A stretch of DNA of 64,000 bases from Sphaerotilus mobilis (lineage in GTDB: Bacteria; Pseudomonadota; Gammaproteobacteria; Burkholderiales; Burkholderiaceae_C). The translations under genes and the position numbers were made by a program. The DNA lies in NCBI RefSeq assembly GCF_004216565.1, contig NZ_SGWV01000009.1, forward strand, positions 558,001 to 622,000, in the 5' to 3' direction. The notes under the pieces were generated by a model. That model saw only the letters and a list, made by a program, of their open reading frames with translations. It did not search any database and was not told the DNA's origin. Shown piece by piece: positions 27,977 through 34,685 of this stretch (positions are counted from its first letter, which is position 1; the number at the start of each line of letters is the position of its first letter).

Positions 27977-28759
27977 TCAAGCGCCAGCGGGGTCGATCAG
28001 CACGGGCTGGTCGGCCGCTTCGAGCGCGCGCCAAGGGCCCAGGTCGCGCGGCGGCAGGCCTTCGAGCCAGGGCAAGGTCGAGCGCCGCACGCGCCAGTCG
28101 CCGTCCGGTCCGTCGACCTGTTCGGCCAGGCTGATCTCGCAGTCGGCGGCGGCGATCAGCGCGTTGCGGGCGATGGGCTGATCGGTGGCGACCGCGTGGC
28201 GCACCGTGCGCGTGCTGGCCGCGTCCAGCGCCCGGGCGCGCAAGGTGATCTGCCAGCGCCCGACGCGGATGCGCAGGCGCGTCAGGCGTGTGCCGGGTGG
28301 CTCATCGCATGAGCCTTCGGCAGACCAGCCAGGGCCGGTGTCCTCGGCGACCCAGCGCTCGTCGTAGTCGGCGGCCAGGCCCCACTCGTCCATGCCATCG
28401 GCATCGAAGCGCAGCGCGCCGACATCGGCGATGCGGCTCTCGGCATGGTCGATCAGGCGTTGCCAGCGGCAGCTCGCGACCGTGTCGCCGTCGACGCCCT
28501 CGACATGGGTCAGCCCCGCGAAGCCTTCCTGCGTCAGCAGCCAGCGCAGCTGCGGCGTGCTGCAGTCGGCCAGCGAGGCCACACCCGAGTAGTCGGGCCT
28601 TGCGGCCGGCACGCGCAGGTCGGCATGCCAGTGCGGCGTCTGCAGCCACCAGACGGCGGTGCTGCGGTCGTCCAGCGTCGCGCCGGTGCGGGCGGGCACC
28701 CGCAGGCGGGTGCGGCGCCAGAGGCCCTGGAGGCGGTCGGGAACGGGTTGCGCGCCCAT
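27977..28759 (-). CDS. Unrecognised protein inside the guanidine operon
   Basis: A 260-aa soluble protein without signal peptide or membrane helix, family not recognised with certainty. It begins MGAQPVPDRLQGLWRRTRL and is rich in Trp and Arg. Motif-like segments include VWWLQTPHWHADLRVPAARPD, QEGFAGLTHV and WGLAADYDERW. The pattern of alternating hydrophobic residues suggests a beta-rich, possibly lipocalin- or heme-binding-like fold, but this is only an impression. Its ATG is 1 nt after the desaturase-like stop (TGACATG) and its own stop is 4 nt before the permease start, so it is tightly coupled to both. It probably acts with the desaturase-like enzyme or on its product; no specific function can be assigned. 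Confidence 0.85.
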   Translation of the reverse strand: MGAQPVPDRLQGLWRRTRLRVPARTGATLDDRSTAVWWLQTPHWHADLRVPAARPDYSGVASLADCSTPQLRWLLTQEGFAGLTHVEGVDGDTVASCRWQRLIDHAESRIADVGALRFDADGMDEWGLAADYDERWVAEDTGPGWSAEGSCDEPPGTRLTRLRIRVGRWQITLRARALDAASTRTVRHAVATDQPIARNALIAAADCEISLAEQVDGPDGDWRVRRSTLPWLEGLPPRDLGPWRALEAADQPVLIDPAGA

Positions 28760-28760
28760 G

Positions 28761-29837
28761 TCAGACCGCCGTGAGGAAGGAGACACCGTAGGCACCGCGG
28801 AAACCATCCGCGCGGTCCCGGCCCGTGCCGACCGCGCCGTAGTCGTCGTCCAGCACGCGGCTCAGGCGGTGGCGGTGGTAGCTGCGCAGGTAGCGCGCCA
28901 TCGGCAGGGTCTGGGCATGGCCTTCGGCGTCGCCAGCGGCCTCGGGGTAGAGGGCGGCGTGCAGCGCGGGCAGGCGGTGCCAGGGCTCGACCGGGCGCTC
29001 ATGGTGGGCGTTGTGGAAGGCGAAGTTCAGCAGCAGCAGGTTGAGCCACGGCCAGCGCGTCGACACCAGGTTGCTGTAGGTGTTGTGCTGCTCGTAGGCG
29101 TGGTCACGCGGCGCGGCGCCGTCGGCCACCGGTGGCATCGGCGCGTGCAGGTCATTGGTCGCGAACGCCTCGTAGGTGTGCTGGTAGGCATCGGCATAAC
29201 GCAGCGCCGTAACCATCAGCAGCCAGGCGACGAGGTAGCCCAACAGCGCCCAGGGCGAGGCCCAGGCCAGCAGCGCGAACGCCGTCAGGCGCACGGCCAG
29301 CACGCCGATCACCCGTGCGCGCCGGTCACGCCGGTCATCGAGCAGGAAGGGCTGGACGATGACGTAGCCATGCATCAGCACCTCCACCGCCGGGATGTGG
29401 GCCCACTCGCAGGCCAGCACCAGGCGGCGCAGCCAGGCCGGGCCCTCGCGCAGGAAGCGGCGCACGTCGAAGGTGATGACGTCGGCCCGGTCGACGTGGT
29501 GGCGCATGTGCTTGTGGCGCAGATCGTCGAAGCGGGCATAGGCGCTGCCGGCCAGCCAGCCCATCGCCTCGCCCCAGCGCCGGTTGACGGCCGGCTTGCG
29601 GAAGATGCTGTGGTGGGCGAACTCGTGCAGGAAGTAGGCCGACAGGATCAGCGCGTGAGCCAGTCCCAGCGTGCCGAGGACCCGCAGCCAGCTGGGCCCG
29701 CTCACCAGCAGCGCGAGGCTGCCGGCCCAGCAGCTCAGCGTCCAGCCGAGCGCCAGCGTGTTGAGCAGGGCGCCATCGGCATGGCGCCAGAGCGAAGGCC
29801 GGCGCGCCGGCACCACGATCGCGTCGGACTTGCTCAT
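28761..29837 (-). CDS. Membrane fatty-acid desaturase/hydroxylase-like di-iron protein in the guanidine operon
   Basis: A 358-aa membrane protein of the fatty-acid desaturase/alkane hydroxylase superfamily. The three histidine clusters that bind the di-iron centre are present: HEFAHH (71-76), HKHMRHH (108-114) and HNAHH (275-279), with extra His at 246 and 251. About four to five hydrophobic helices separate them. Members use O2 to desaturate, hydroxylate or cleave C-H or C-N positions. Its place directly after the binding-protein gene (13 nt) in a riboswitch-controlled guanidine operon suggests it may oxidise an alkyl- or acyl-guanidine or another nitrogen compound so that free guanidine is released. 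That role is inference. A lipid-modifying role cannot be excluded. Confidence 0.9.
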   Translation of the reverse strand: MSKSDAIVVPARRPSLWRHADGALLNTLALGWTLSCWAGSLALLVSGPSWLRVLGTLGLAHALILSAYFLHEFAHHSIFRKPAVNRRWGEAMGWLAGSAYARFDDLRHKHMRHHVDRADVITFDVRRFLREGPAWLRRLVLACEWAHIPAVEVLMHGYVIVQPFLLDDRRDRRARVIGVLAVRLTAFALLAWASPWALLGYLVAWLLMVTALRYADAYQHTYEAFATNDLHAPMPPVADGAAPRDHAYEQHNTYSNLVSTRWPWLNLLLLNFAFHNAHHERPVEPWHRLPALHAALYPEAAGDAEGHAQTLPMARYLRSYHRHRLSRVLDDDYGAVGTGRDRADGFRGAYGVSFLTAV

Positions 29838-29850
29838 GGCGCGCGCCGGC

Positions 29851-30870
29851 TCAGGGGGCCAGGGCCTTGACGAACTGGGCGTCGAAGGTCGCCTCGGTCG
29901 GCGGGATCGTGGTGATCTGGCCCTTGTCCTTGAGGATCTTGCCGATCACCGCGCCGCTGGCGTAGTAGGACGTCGTGTCCGTCCCCGGCATGAAGGCGCG
30001 GCCCATCTCGGCCGGTGGGATGTTGTAGACGCCGGCCAGCTGTTCCTTGACCTCGGCGGGCTTCAGGCCCATGGCCTTGGCGATCAGCTTGTGGGCCTCG
30101 GCGGGCTTGGCCTTCATGTAGGCCAGGCCGTCGAGGTAGCCGGCGATGACGGCCTTGACGTCGGCCGGGCGGGCCTTGATCGTCTTCTCCGGGAACACCA
30201 GCACGTCGGCGATCAGGCCGGGCGCGTCCTTGGACGAGAACACCACCTTGAACTTCTTGCCGCCACCTTGCGACAGGATCTGCGACACGCTGGGCTCGTA
30301 GGTCACGCCCACGGGCACCTTGCCCGAGGCCATCGCGGCCGGGATCGCCTCGGGGGTCATGTTGACCGGCTTGATGTCCTTCTCGCTCAGGCCGGCCTTG
30401 GACATGGCATAGGCCAGCAGGAAGTCCGACGGCGACAGCGGATTGAACGCGACGGCCTTGCCCTTGAGGTCGGCCACGCTCTTGATGCTGGCGTCGCCCA
30501 GCATGGCGTCGCCGCCGTTGGAGTAGTCGATCGGCATGACGACCTTGGCCGAGCGGCCCTGGGCGACCTCGCCGATCACCTGGTCGTAGGTGGCGACCAC
30601 GCCGTCGACCGCGCCGCTGGCCATGCCGGGCAGCAGCAGGGCCGGATCGCTGAAGGTCTGCAGCTTGACCTTGACGTTGTGCTTCTTGAACAGGTCCAGC
30701 GCCTCGGCCACGTAGAAGGGCCCGTAGCCGATCCACACGGTGGTGCCGATCGAGACCGTGGCCGGCGCGGCCTGGGCGGCCGGGGCGAGCGTCAGGCCAA
30801 AGGAGGTGGCCAGCGCGAACGCCGCCAGGGTCGAGACGGTCGAGCGGCGGGTGCGGAGGATGTGGCGCAT
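29851..30870 (-). CDS. Periplasmic substrate-binding protein, first gene of the guanidine operon
   Basis: A 339-aa NMT1/SsuA-like periplasmic binding protein. A cleavable signal peptide (RRSTVSTLAAFALATSFGLT ... AAQA) precedes TVSIGTTVWIGYGPFYVAEAL, the usual first strand and ligand loop of this class. It should capture the ligand and deliver it to the permease at 27127. I take the ATG at 30870, with GGAG (minus strand of 30876-30879) as ribosome binding site; a TTG further upstream is less likely because it would include that site. It is the first gene after the guanidine-I riboswitch, whose downstream stem can cover this ribosome binding site. Confidence 0.94.
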   Translation of the reverse strand: MRHILRTRRSTVSTLAAFALATSFGLTLAPAAQAAPATVSIGTTVWIGYGPFYVAEALDLFKKHNVKVKLQTFSDPALLLPGMASGAVDGVVATYDQVIGEVAQGRSAKVVMPIDYSNGGDAMLGDASIKSVADLKGKAVAFNPLSPSDFLLAYAMSKAGLSEKDIKPVNMTPEAIPAAMASGKVPVGVTYEPSVSQILSQGGGKKFKVVFSSKDAPGLIADVLVFPEKTIKARPADVKAVIAGYLDGLAYMKAKPAEAHKLIAKAMGLKPAEVKEQLAGVYNIPPAEMGRAFMPGTDTTSYYASGAVIGKILKDKGQITTIPPTEATFDAQFVKALAP

Positions 30871-30874
30871 GTGA

Positions 30875-30968
30875 GGCTCCAAGCGTGGTGGATGACAAAA
30901 GCCGATGGATCGGGGAAGCCACCTCGCGTCGCGAGGGTCCTCCCGGGCTTTTGTCCCGCCGTGGAGCC
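30875..30968 (-). promoter_or_regulatory. Predicted expression platform that sequesters the ribosome binding site
   Basis: Two segments of the aptamer 3' side are complementary, in nested order, to segments downstream: GACAAAAGCC (30955-30946) with GGCTTTTGTC (30903-30894), a perfect 10-bp match, and GGCTCC (30968-30963) with GGAGCC (30880-30875), which contains the ribosome binding site of the first gene. Guanidine binding would hold GACAAAAGCC inside the aptamer and free the site. No T-run follows the inner stem, so translational rather than transcriptional control is favoured. Confidence 0.65.
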
Positions 30969-31073
30969 TGAGGTCCGTCGAAGCGCGTCAACGCTCCGGG
31001 CCTTGAGGCCGGTGGCTCTCGGACCAGACACCGGTCTGCATCGACCGGCCGGAACCCTAGCCACCCTGGTGGC
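30918..31073 (-). ncRNA. Guanidine-I riboswitch (ykkC class)
   Basis: Reading 5' to 3' on the minus strand, the conserved blocks of the ykkC/guanidine-I aptamer appear in order: CTAGGGTTCCGG (31060-31049), CTGGTCCGAGAG (31026-31015) and CACGGCGGGACAAAAGCCCG (30962-30943), which continues as GGAG. Between them, CCGGTC...GACCGG and a longer variable arm can form the peripheral stems. Flanking GCCACC (31073-31068) and GGTGGC (30923-30918) could close a basal stem. The class binds free guanidinium. It lies 48 nt upstream of the binding-protein start codon. The match to the known consensus is strong enough to name the class from sequence alone. Confidence 0.95.
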
Positions 31074-31104
31074 GACGTGAGGTCGCTTCCCGTTGCGGGG
31101 AGAT

Positions 31105-31120
31105 TGCAAGGTGCGTGCCC
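31105..31120 (-). promoter_or_regulatory. Sigma-54 (-24/-12) promoter of the guanidine operon
   Basis: Minus strand reads GGGCACGCACCTTGCA (31120-31105), with GG and GC exactly 10 nt apart and a close match to TGGCAC-N5-TTGCA. Transcription would start near 31094, some 20 nt upstream of the riboswitch. Sigma-54 control would put the operon under nitrogen (NtrC-type) regulation. I could not identify a convincing NtrC site by eye. Confidence 0.7.
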
Positions 31121-31223
31121 GCTGCTGCGGCCCCTGCCAAGGGCCGGCAGGCCTTGTTGCTGGTGCGGGCTGCGCCGCCTTGGTGCGTGGCGTGCGTCGG
31201 ATGCTGGCGCAGCGGGCGGTCGA

Positions 31224-31958
31224 TCAGCCCGCCGCGTGCCGCAGCAACTCGGCCACCAACGCGGCCGGCTCGGTCACCATGGGGCAATGGCCGGTGGCGA
31301 TCTCACGCACCTCGAAGCCGGGCAGGCCACGCACCCGCGTGCGCATCGCCGCGATGGTCGGGTAGGCCGGCGCGGTGCAGTCGATGAACAGGCGCGGCAG
31401 GCGAGCCCAGCGCGCGCCGTCAAAGGCCAGCGGGTCGCGGTAGGGTCCGAAGGGATGCGGCACCTGGCGGCGCAGGAGCCAGTCGCGGTCGGCGCCGGTG
31501 ATGCCGAAGTCGGCCGGGTCCGGCGGCGGCAGCGCGTGGTCGTTGGCGAGCGCCGCCGCCGTGCGCGAGGCGATCACCTCGGGGCTGTGCTGCTCGCCCC
31601 AGCCCTCGCCGGGCAGCGGCACCATCGCGTCGACATAGACGAGGCTGCGCACCCGGTCGGTCGCGCCGGCCAGCAGGCGGTCCGCCGCCCCGGTCACGAC
31701 CATGCCGCCGTAGCTGTGGCCGACCAGGATGACGCCGTGCAGCTCCTCGGCCTCGACCAGCGCCACGACGTCGTCAACATGGTCCTTCAGCCGGATGCCG
31801 GGCTGGCGCAGGTGCGCACGTTCGCCGTCGCCGGTCAGCGTCACCGCATGGACCTCGTGGCCGGCCGCACGCAGCGGTGCGAGCACGCGCCGCCAGATCC
31901 AGGCGCCGCCCCAGGCGCCGTGCACGAGGACGATGGGTGCGCGTGTCGGGTGCGTCAT
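31224..31958 (-). CDS. Alpha/beta hydrolase (esterase-like)
   Basis: A 244-aa alpha/beta-hydrolase of the small MES/salicylate-esterase-like class. HGAWGGAWIW forms the oxyanion region near residue 14, the nucleophile elbow is GHSYGG, and the late His is in EIATGHCPMVTEP; an Asp (FIDCTAPAY region) would complete the triad. It is cytosolic, without a signal peptide. The start at 31958 is the first ATG of the recognisable domain; the frame opens upstream through the divergent dehydrogenase gene and is not coding there. It is on the same strand as, but upstream of, the guanidine operon promoter. It is divergent from the dehydrogenase at 32043, sharing an 84-nt promoter region. Substrate unknown. 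Confidence 0.9.
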   Translation of the reverse strand: MTHPTRAPIVLVHGAWGGAWIWRRVLAPLRAAGHEVHAVTLTGDGERAHLRQPGIRLKDHVDDVVALVEAEELHGVILVGHSYGGMVVTGAADRLLAGATDRVRSLVYVDAMVPLPGEGWGEQHSPEVIASRTAAALANDHALPPPDPADFGITGADRDWLLRRQVPHPFGPYRDPLAFDGARWARLPRLFIDCTAPAYPTIAAMRTRVRGLPGFEVREIATGHCPMVTEPAALVAELLRHAAG

Positions 31959-32042
31959 GACGGGGCCTTCAGGGCTGGGGTGGGACCGGATTCTGGCGGC
32001 CCTAGACTGACCCGTCATCGACCCTCGACACAGGAGCGCGCC

Positions 32043-33119
32043 ATGAACCAACCCCATCGCATCGCCGTCATCCCGGGCGACGGCATCGGCCAGGAGGTGA
32101 TGCCCGAAGGCCTGCGCGTGCTGCGGGCCGCTGCCGAACGGCATGGCATCGCGCTGCAACTGACCGAGATCCCCTGGGCCAGCTGCGACTGGTATCTGCA
32201 GACCGGCCAGATGATGCCGGACGACTGGAAGGCACAGCTCGCCGGCATGGACGCCCTGTACTTCGGCGCGGTGGGCTGGCCGGCGACGGTGCCCGACCAT
32301 GTCTCGCTGTGGGGCTCGCTGCTGAAGTTCCGGCGCGAGTTCGACCAGTACGTCAACCTGCGCCCGGTGCGCCTGTTCGACGGCGTGCCCTGCCCTCTGG
32401 CCGGACGCCGGCCCGGCGACATCGACTTCCTGGTGGTGCGCGAGAACACCGAGGGCGAATACACCAACCTCGGCGGCGTGATGTTCGCCGGCACCGAGCG
32501 CGAGCTGGTGATCCAGGAATCGGTCTTCAGCCGGCATGGCACCGACCGGGTCCTGAAACATGCCTTCGAGCTGGCGATGCAGCGCCCGCGCCGCCATCTG
32601 ACGGTCGCCACCAAGAGCAATGGCATCGCCATCAGCATGCCGTGGTGGGACACCCGGGCGCGCGAGATGCACGCACGCTACCCGGAGGTGTCGGTGGATT
32701 TCCAGCACATCGACATCCTGTCCGCCCGCTTCGTGCTGCAGCCCGACCGCTTCGACGTGGTGGTGGCCAGCAACCTGTTCGGCGACATCCTCTCGGACCT
32801 CGGCCCGGCCTGCACCGGCACGATCGGCCTGGCGCCGTCGGCCAATCTCAACCCGGACCGACGCTTCCCCAGCCTGTTCGAGCCGGTCCACGGCTCGGCC
32901 CCGGACATCTTCGGCCGCCAGATCGCCAACCCGGTGGCGATGATCTGGTCGGGCGCGCTGATGCTGGACTTCCTCGGCCACCGCGCCGCCCACGACGACA
33001 TCGTGCGGGCGATCGAGCAGGTGCTGGCGACGGGCCCGCGCACGCCCGATCTGGGCGGCAGCGCGTCGACCTCGGAGATGGGCGAGGCGATCGCGCAGCG
33101 GGTGGGGATGGGGGCGTGA
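32043..33119 (+). CDS. Tartrate dehydrogenase / D-malate dehydrogenase (decarboxylating) family
   Basis: A 358-aa NAD-dependent beta-decarboxylating dehydrogenase of the isopropylmalate/tartrate/D-malate family. The start is VIPGDGIGQEVMPEG. The substrate- and metal-binding segments NLRPVRLF, VVRENTEGEYTNLGG and SNLFGDILSDLGP are present, as is the NAD-binding GSAPDIFGRQIANP. TtuC-like features (RENTEGEY followed by NLGG) favour tartrate or D-malate over isopropylmalate. AGGAG lies 8 nt upstream of the ATG. It is divergent from an alpha/beta hydrolase and followed by a strong symmetric terminator. Confidence 0.93.
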   Translation: MNQPHRIAVIPGDGIGQEVMPEGLRVLRAAAERHGIALQLTEIPWASCDWYLQTGQMMPDDWKAQLAGMDALYFGAVGWPATVPDHVSLWGSLLKFRREFDQYVNLRPVRLFDGVPCPLAGRRPGDIDFLVVRENTEGEYTNLGGVMFAGTERELVIQESVFSRHGTDRVLKHAFELAMQRPRRHLTVATKSNGIAISMPWWDTRAREMHARYPEVSVDFQHIDILSARFVLQPDRFDVVVASNLFGDILSDLGPACTGTIGLAPSANLNPDRRFPSLFEPVHGSAPDIFGRQIANPVAMIWSGALMLDFLGHRAAHDDIVRAIEQVLATGPRTPDLGGSASTSEMGEAIAQRVGMGA

Positions 33120-33156
33120 GCCGCAAGGGGTCGAACGCGATGTGTCGCCCCATGAA

Positions 33157-33180
33157 GAAAGCGGGCCGTAGCCCGCTTTC
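33157..33180. terminator. Bidirectional terminator hairpin between convergent genes
   Basis: A perfect 10-bp stem (GAAAGCGGGC / GCCCGCTTTC) with a CGTA loop. The A/T ends give a short T-run in both directions. It separates the dehydrogenase (plus) from the small secreted peptide gene (minus). Confidence 0.85.
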
Positions 33181-33206
33181 CAGATGATTCAAGGAAGTCC
33201 GAAGCT

Positions 33207-33353
33207 TTACTTCTTCTCTTCCATCTTCTTGCATTCGGCGCGCATGTCGTCCTTCTTGCAATCCTTCGGTGCGCTGCTGTGAGAACCAGCGAACGCAGTG
33301 ACAGATGCAGTGGCCATCAGCGCGGCAACCAACAGCGACAGGTACTTTTTCAT
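33207..33353 (-). CDS. 48-residue secreted Lys-rich peptide
   Basis: A small gene encoding 48 aa: a clear Sec signal peptide (MKKYLSLLVAALMATASVTAFA) followed by a short mature part (about 26 residues) rich in Lys, Glu and Asp with two Cys spaced eight residues apart (DCKKDDMRAECKKMEEKK). It has a plausible GAGG ribosome binding site and ends between a strong terminator and a TPR gene. Codon use is biased towards A/T at lysine codons but the frame is clean. I recognise no named family. A small periplasmic metal-binding or redox peptide, or a cleaved signalling peptide, are possible. Similar small proteins are often missed in annotation. Confidence 0.75.
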   Translation of the reverse strand: MKKYLSLLVAALMATASVTAFAGSHSSAPKDCKKDDMRAECKKMEEKK

Positions 33354-33446
33354 CTGTAAGGGGGTCCTCATGACAGGGGTTGAAGGGAAGAGACGCTTGC
33401 CGGCACATGGATCTTTTCCAGTGCCGTGTGGCTAATATAGCCACGG

Positions 33447-34685
33447 ATGAAAACCCAACCGATACCCACGATGGCGAAGGGTTTTCTTGCCCCGCTGATG
33501 ACGTGGCTGGTGGCCATGCTGCTGGCCTTGCCGGCGACGTCGGTGAAGGCCGCCCCGCGCACCCCCAGCGACGATGCCGAGGTGCTCGAACGCCTGCCGA
33601 TCCAGGCCGGTGCGCGTGCGCGCGGCGAGCTGGCGGCGCTGCGGCTGGCCGCCCGGCGCGAACCGGCCAGCATCGAAGCGGCCTTGCGGCTGGCCGAGTT
33701 CCTGTTCGCGCAGGCGCTGGCCCAGGGCGATCCGCGTCCGGTCGGGCAGGCCGAGGCCGAGTTGCGGCGGGTGGCCGGGCCGGCCGCCGAAGCGTCGGCC
33801 GCGTGGTTGAGCCTGCGCGGCCAGCTGCGCCAGTACCGGCATGACTTCGACGGTGCGCTGGCCGACCTGGCCGCCGCGCTGCGGCGCGATCCGACGCTGG
33901 CCGAAGCCCATTCCTGGCGCGGTGCGATCTACCTCGTCCAGGCCGACCTGGGTGCCGCCCGGGCCGAGTGCGAGGCGCTTGGCCGGCTCCAGCGCGACAT
34001 CCTTCGGGCCGGCTGCCTGGGCTTGGCGCAGGCCTATGGCGGCCAGCTCGCGCAGGCCGATCGCACGCTCGCGCAAGGCCAGGCCGATGCCGCCTTGACC
34101 GAGACGCAACAGTGGTTCCTGACCCGTCGTGGCGAGGTCGCCGGCTGGCGTGGCCTGCCGGTCGACGCCGAACGCCACTACCGCGCCGCGCAGCAGCTTG
34201 GTCTGGACGATGCTTACCGGCTCGCCGCCCATGCCGACTTCCTGCTCGACCAGGGCCGGCCGGCCGAGGTGCTGCGGCTGCTGGCGGGCTGGGACAACGC
34301 CGATCCGCTGCTGCTGCGCATCGCCGAGGCCGAGTCGGCGCTGAAGCTGCCCCAGCTGCAGGCCCGGCTGGACGCCCTCGCCGAACGGTTCGCCGCCGCC
34401 GGACAACGCGGCGACACCACCCACCGGGCCGAAGAGGCGCGCTACTGGCTGGGCCTGCGCGGCGACCCGGCGCGGGCGCTGGCGCTGGCCCGCGCCAACT
34501 ACACCGTCCAGCGCGAACCGCGTGACGCGCGGGTGCTGCTCGAATGTGCGCTCGCCGCCCGTGACCCGGCGGCCGCCGCACCCGCGATCGACTGGCTGCG
34601 CCGCAGCGGGTTCGAGGACGCCCGGCTGCGCGACCTGGCCCGGCGACTCGGTGCGACCGACCTGAAGCCGGTGGCCGGGTCATGA
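33447..34685 (+). CDS. Exported TPR-repeat protein
   Basis: A 412-aa protein with an N-terminal signal (KGFLAPLMTWLVAMLLALPA) and an alpha-helical body of tetratricopeptide-like repeats, e.g. YRHDFDGALADLAAALRRDP, LAEAHSWRGAIYLVQADLG and later repeats to the C terminus. It is probably periplasmic or membrane-attached and acts as a scaffold. It overlaps the HupE-like gene by 4 nt (ATGA at 34682), so the two are translated together and probably act together. Its partner is unknown. Confidence 0.85.
   Translation: MKTQPIPTMAKGFLAPLMTWLVAMLLALPATSVKAAPRTPSDDAEVLERLPIQAGARARGELAALRLAARREPASIEAALRLAEFLFAQALAQGDPRPVGQAEAELRRVAGPAAEASAAWLSLRGQLRQYRHDFDGALADLAAALRRDPTLAEAHSWRGAIYLVQADLGAARAECEALGRLQRDILRAGCLGLAQAYGGQLAQADRTLAQGQADAALTETQQWFLTRRGEVAGWRGLPVDAERHYRAAQQLGLDDAYRLAAHADFLLDQGRPAEVLRLLAGWDNADPLLLRIAEAESALKLPQLQARLDALAERFAAAGQRGDTTHRAEEARYWLGLRGDPARALALARANYTVQREPRDARVLLECALAARDPAAAAPAIDWLRRSGFEDARLRDLARRLGATDLKPVAGS

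Noticed and set aside
30894-30910. Intrinsic terminator in the guanidine riboswitch leader (CCGAT/ATCGG followed by CTTTTG).
   Set aside because: The stem is only 5 bp with a 2-nt loop and the T-run is four; the longer nested pairing that covers the ribosome binding site is a better platform.
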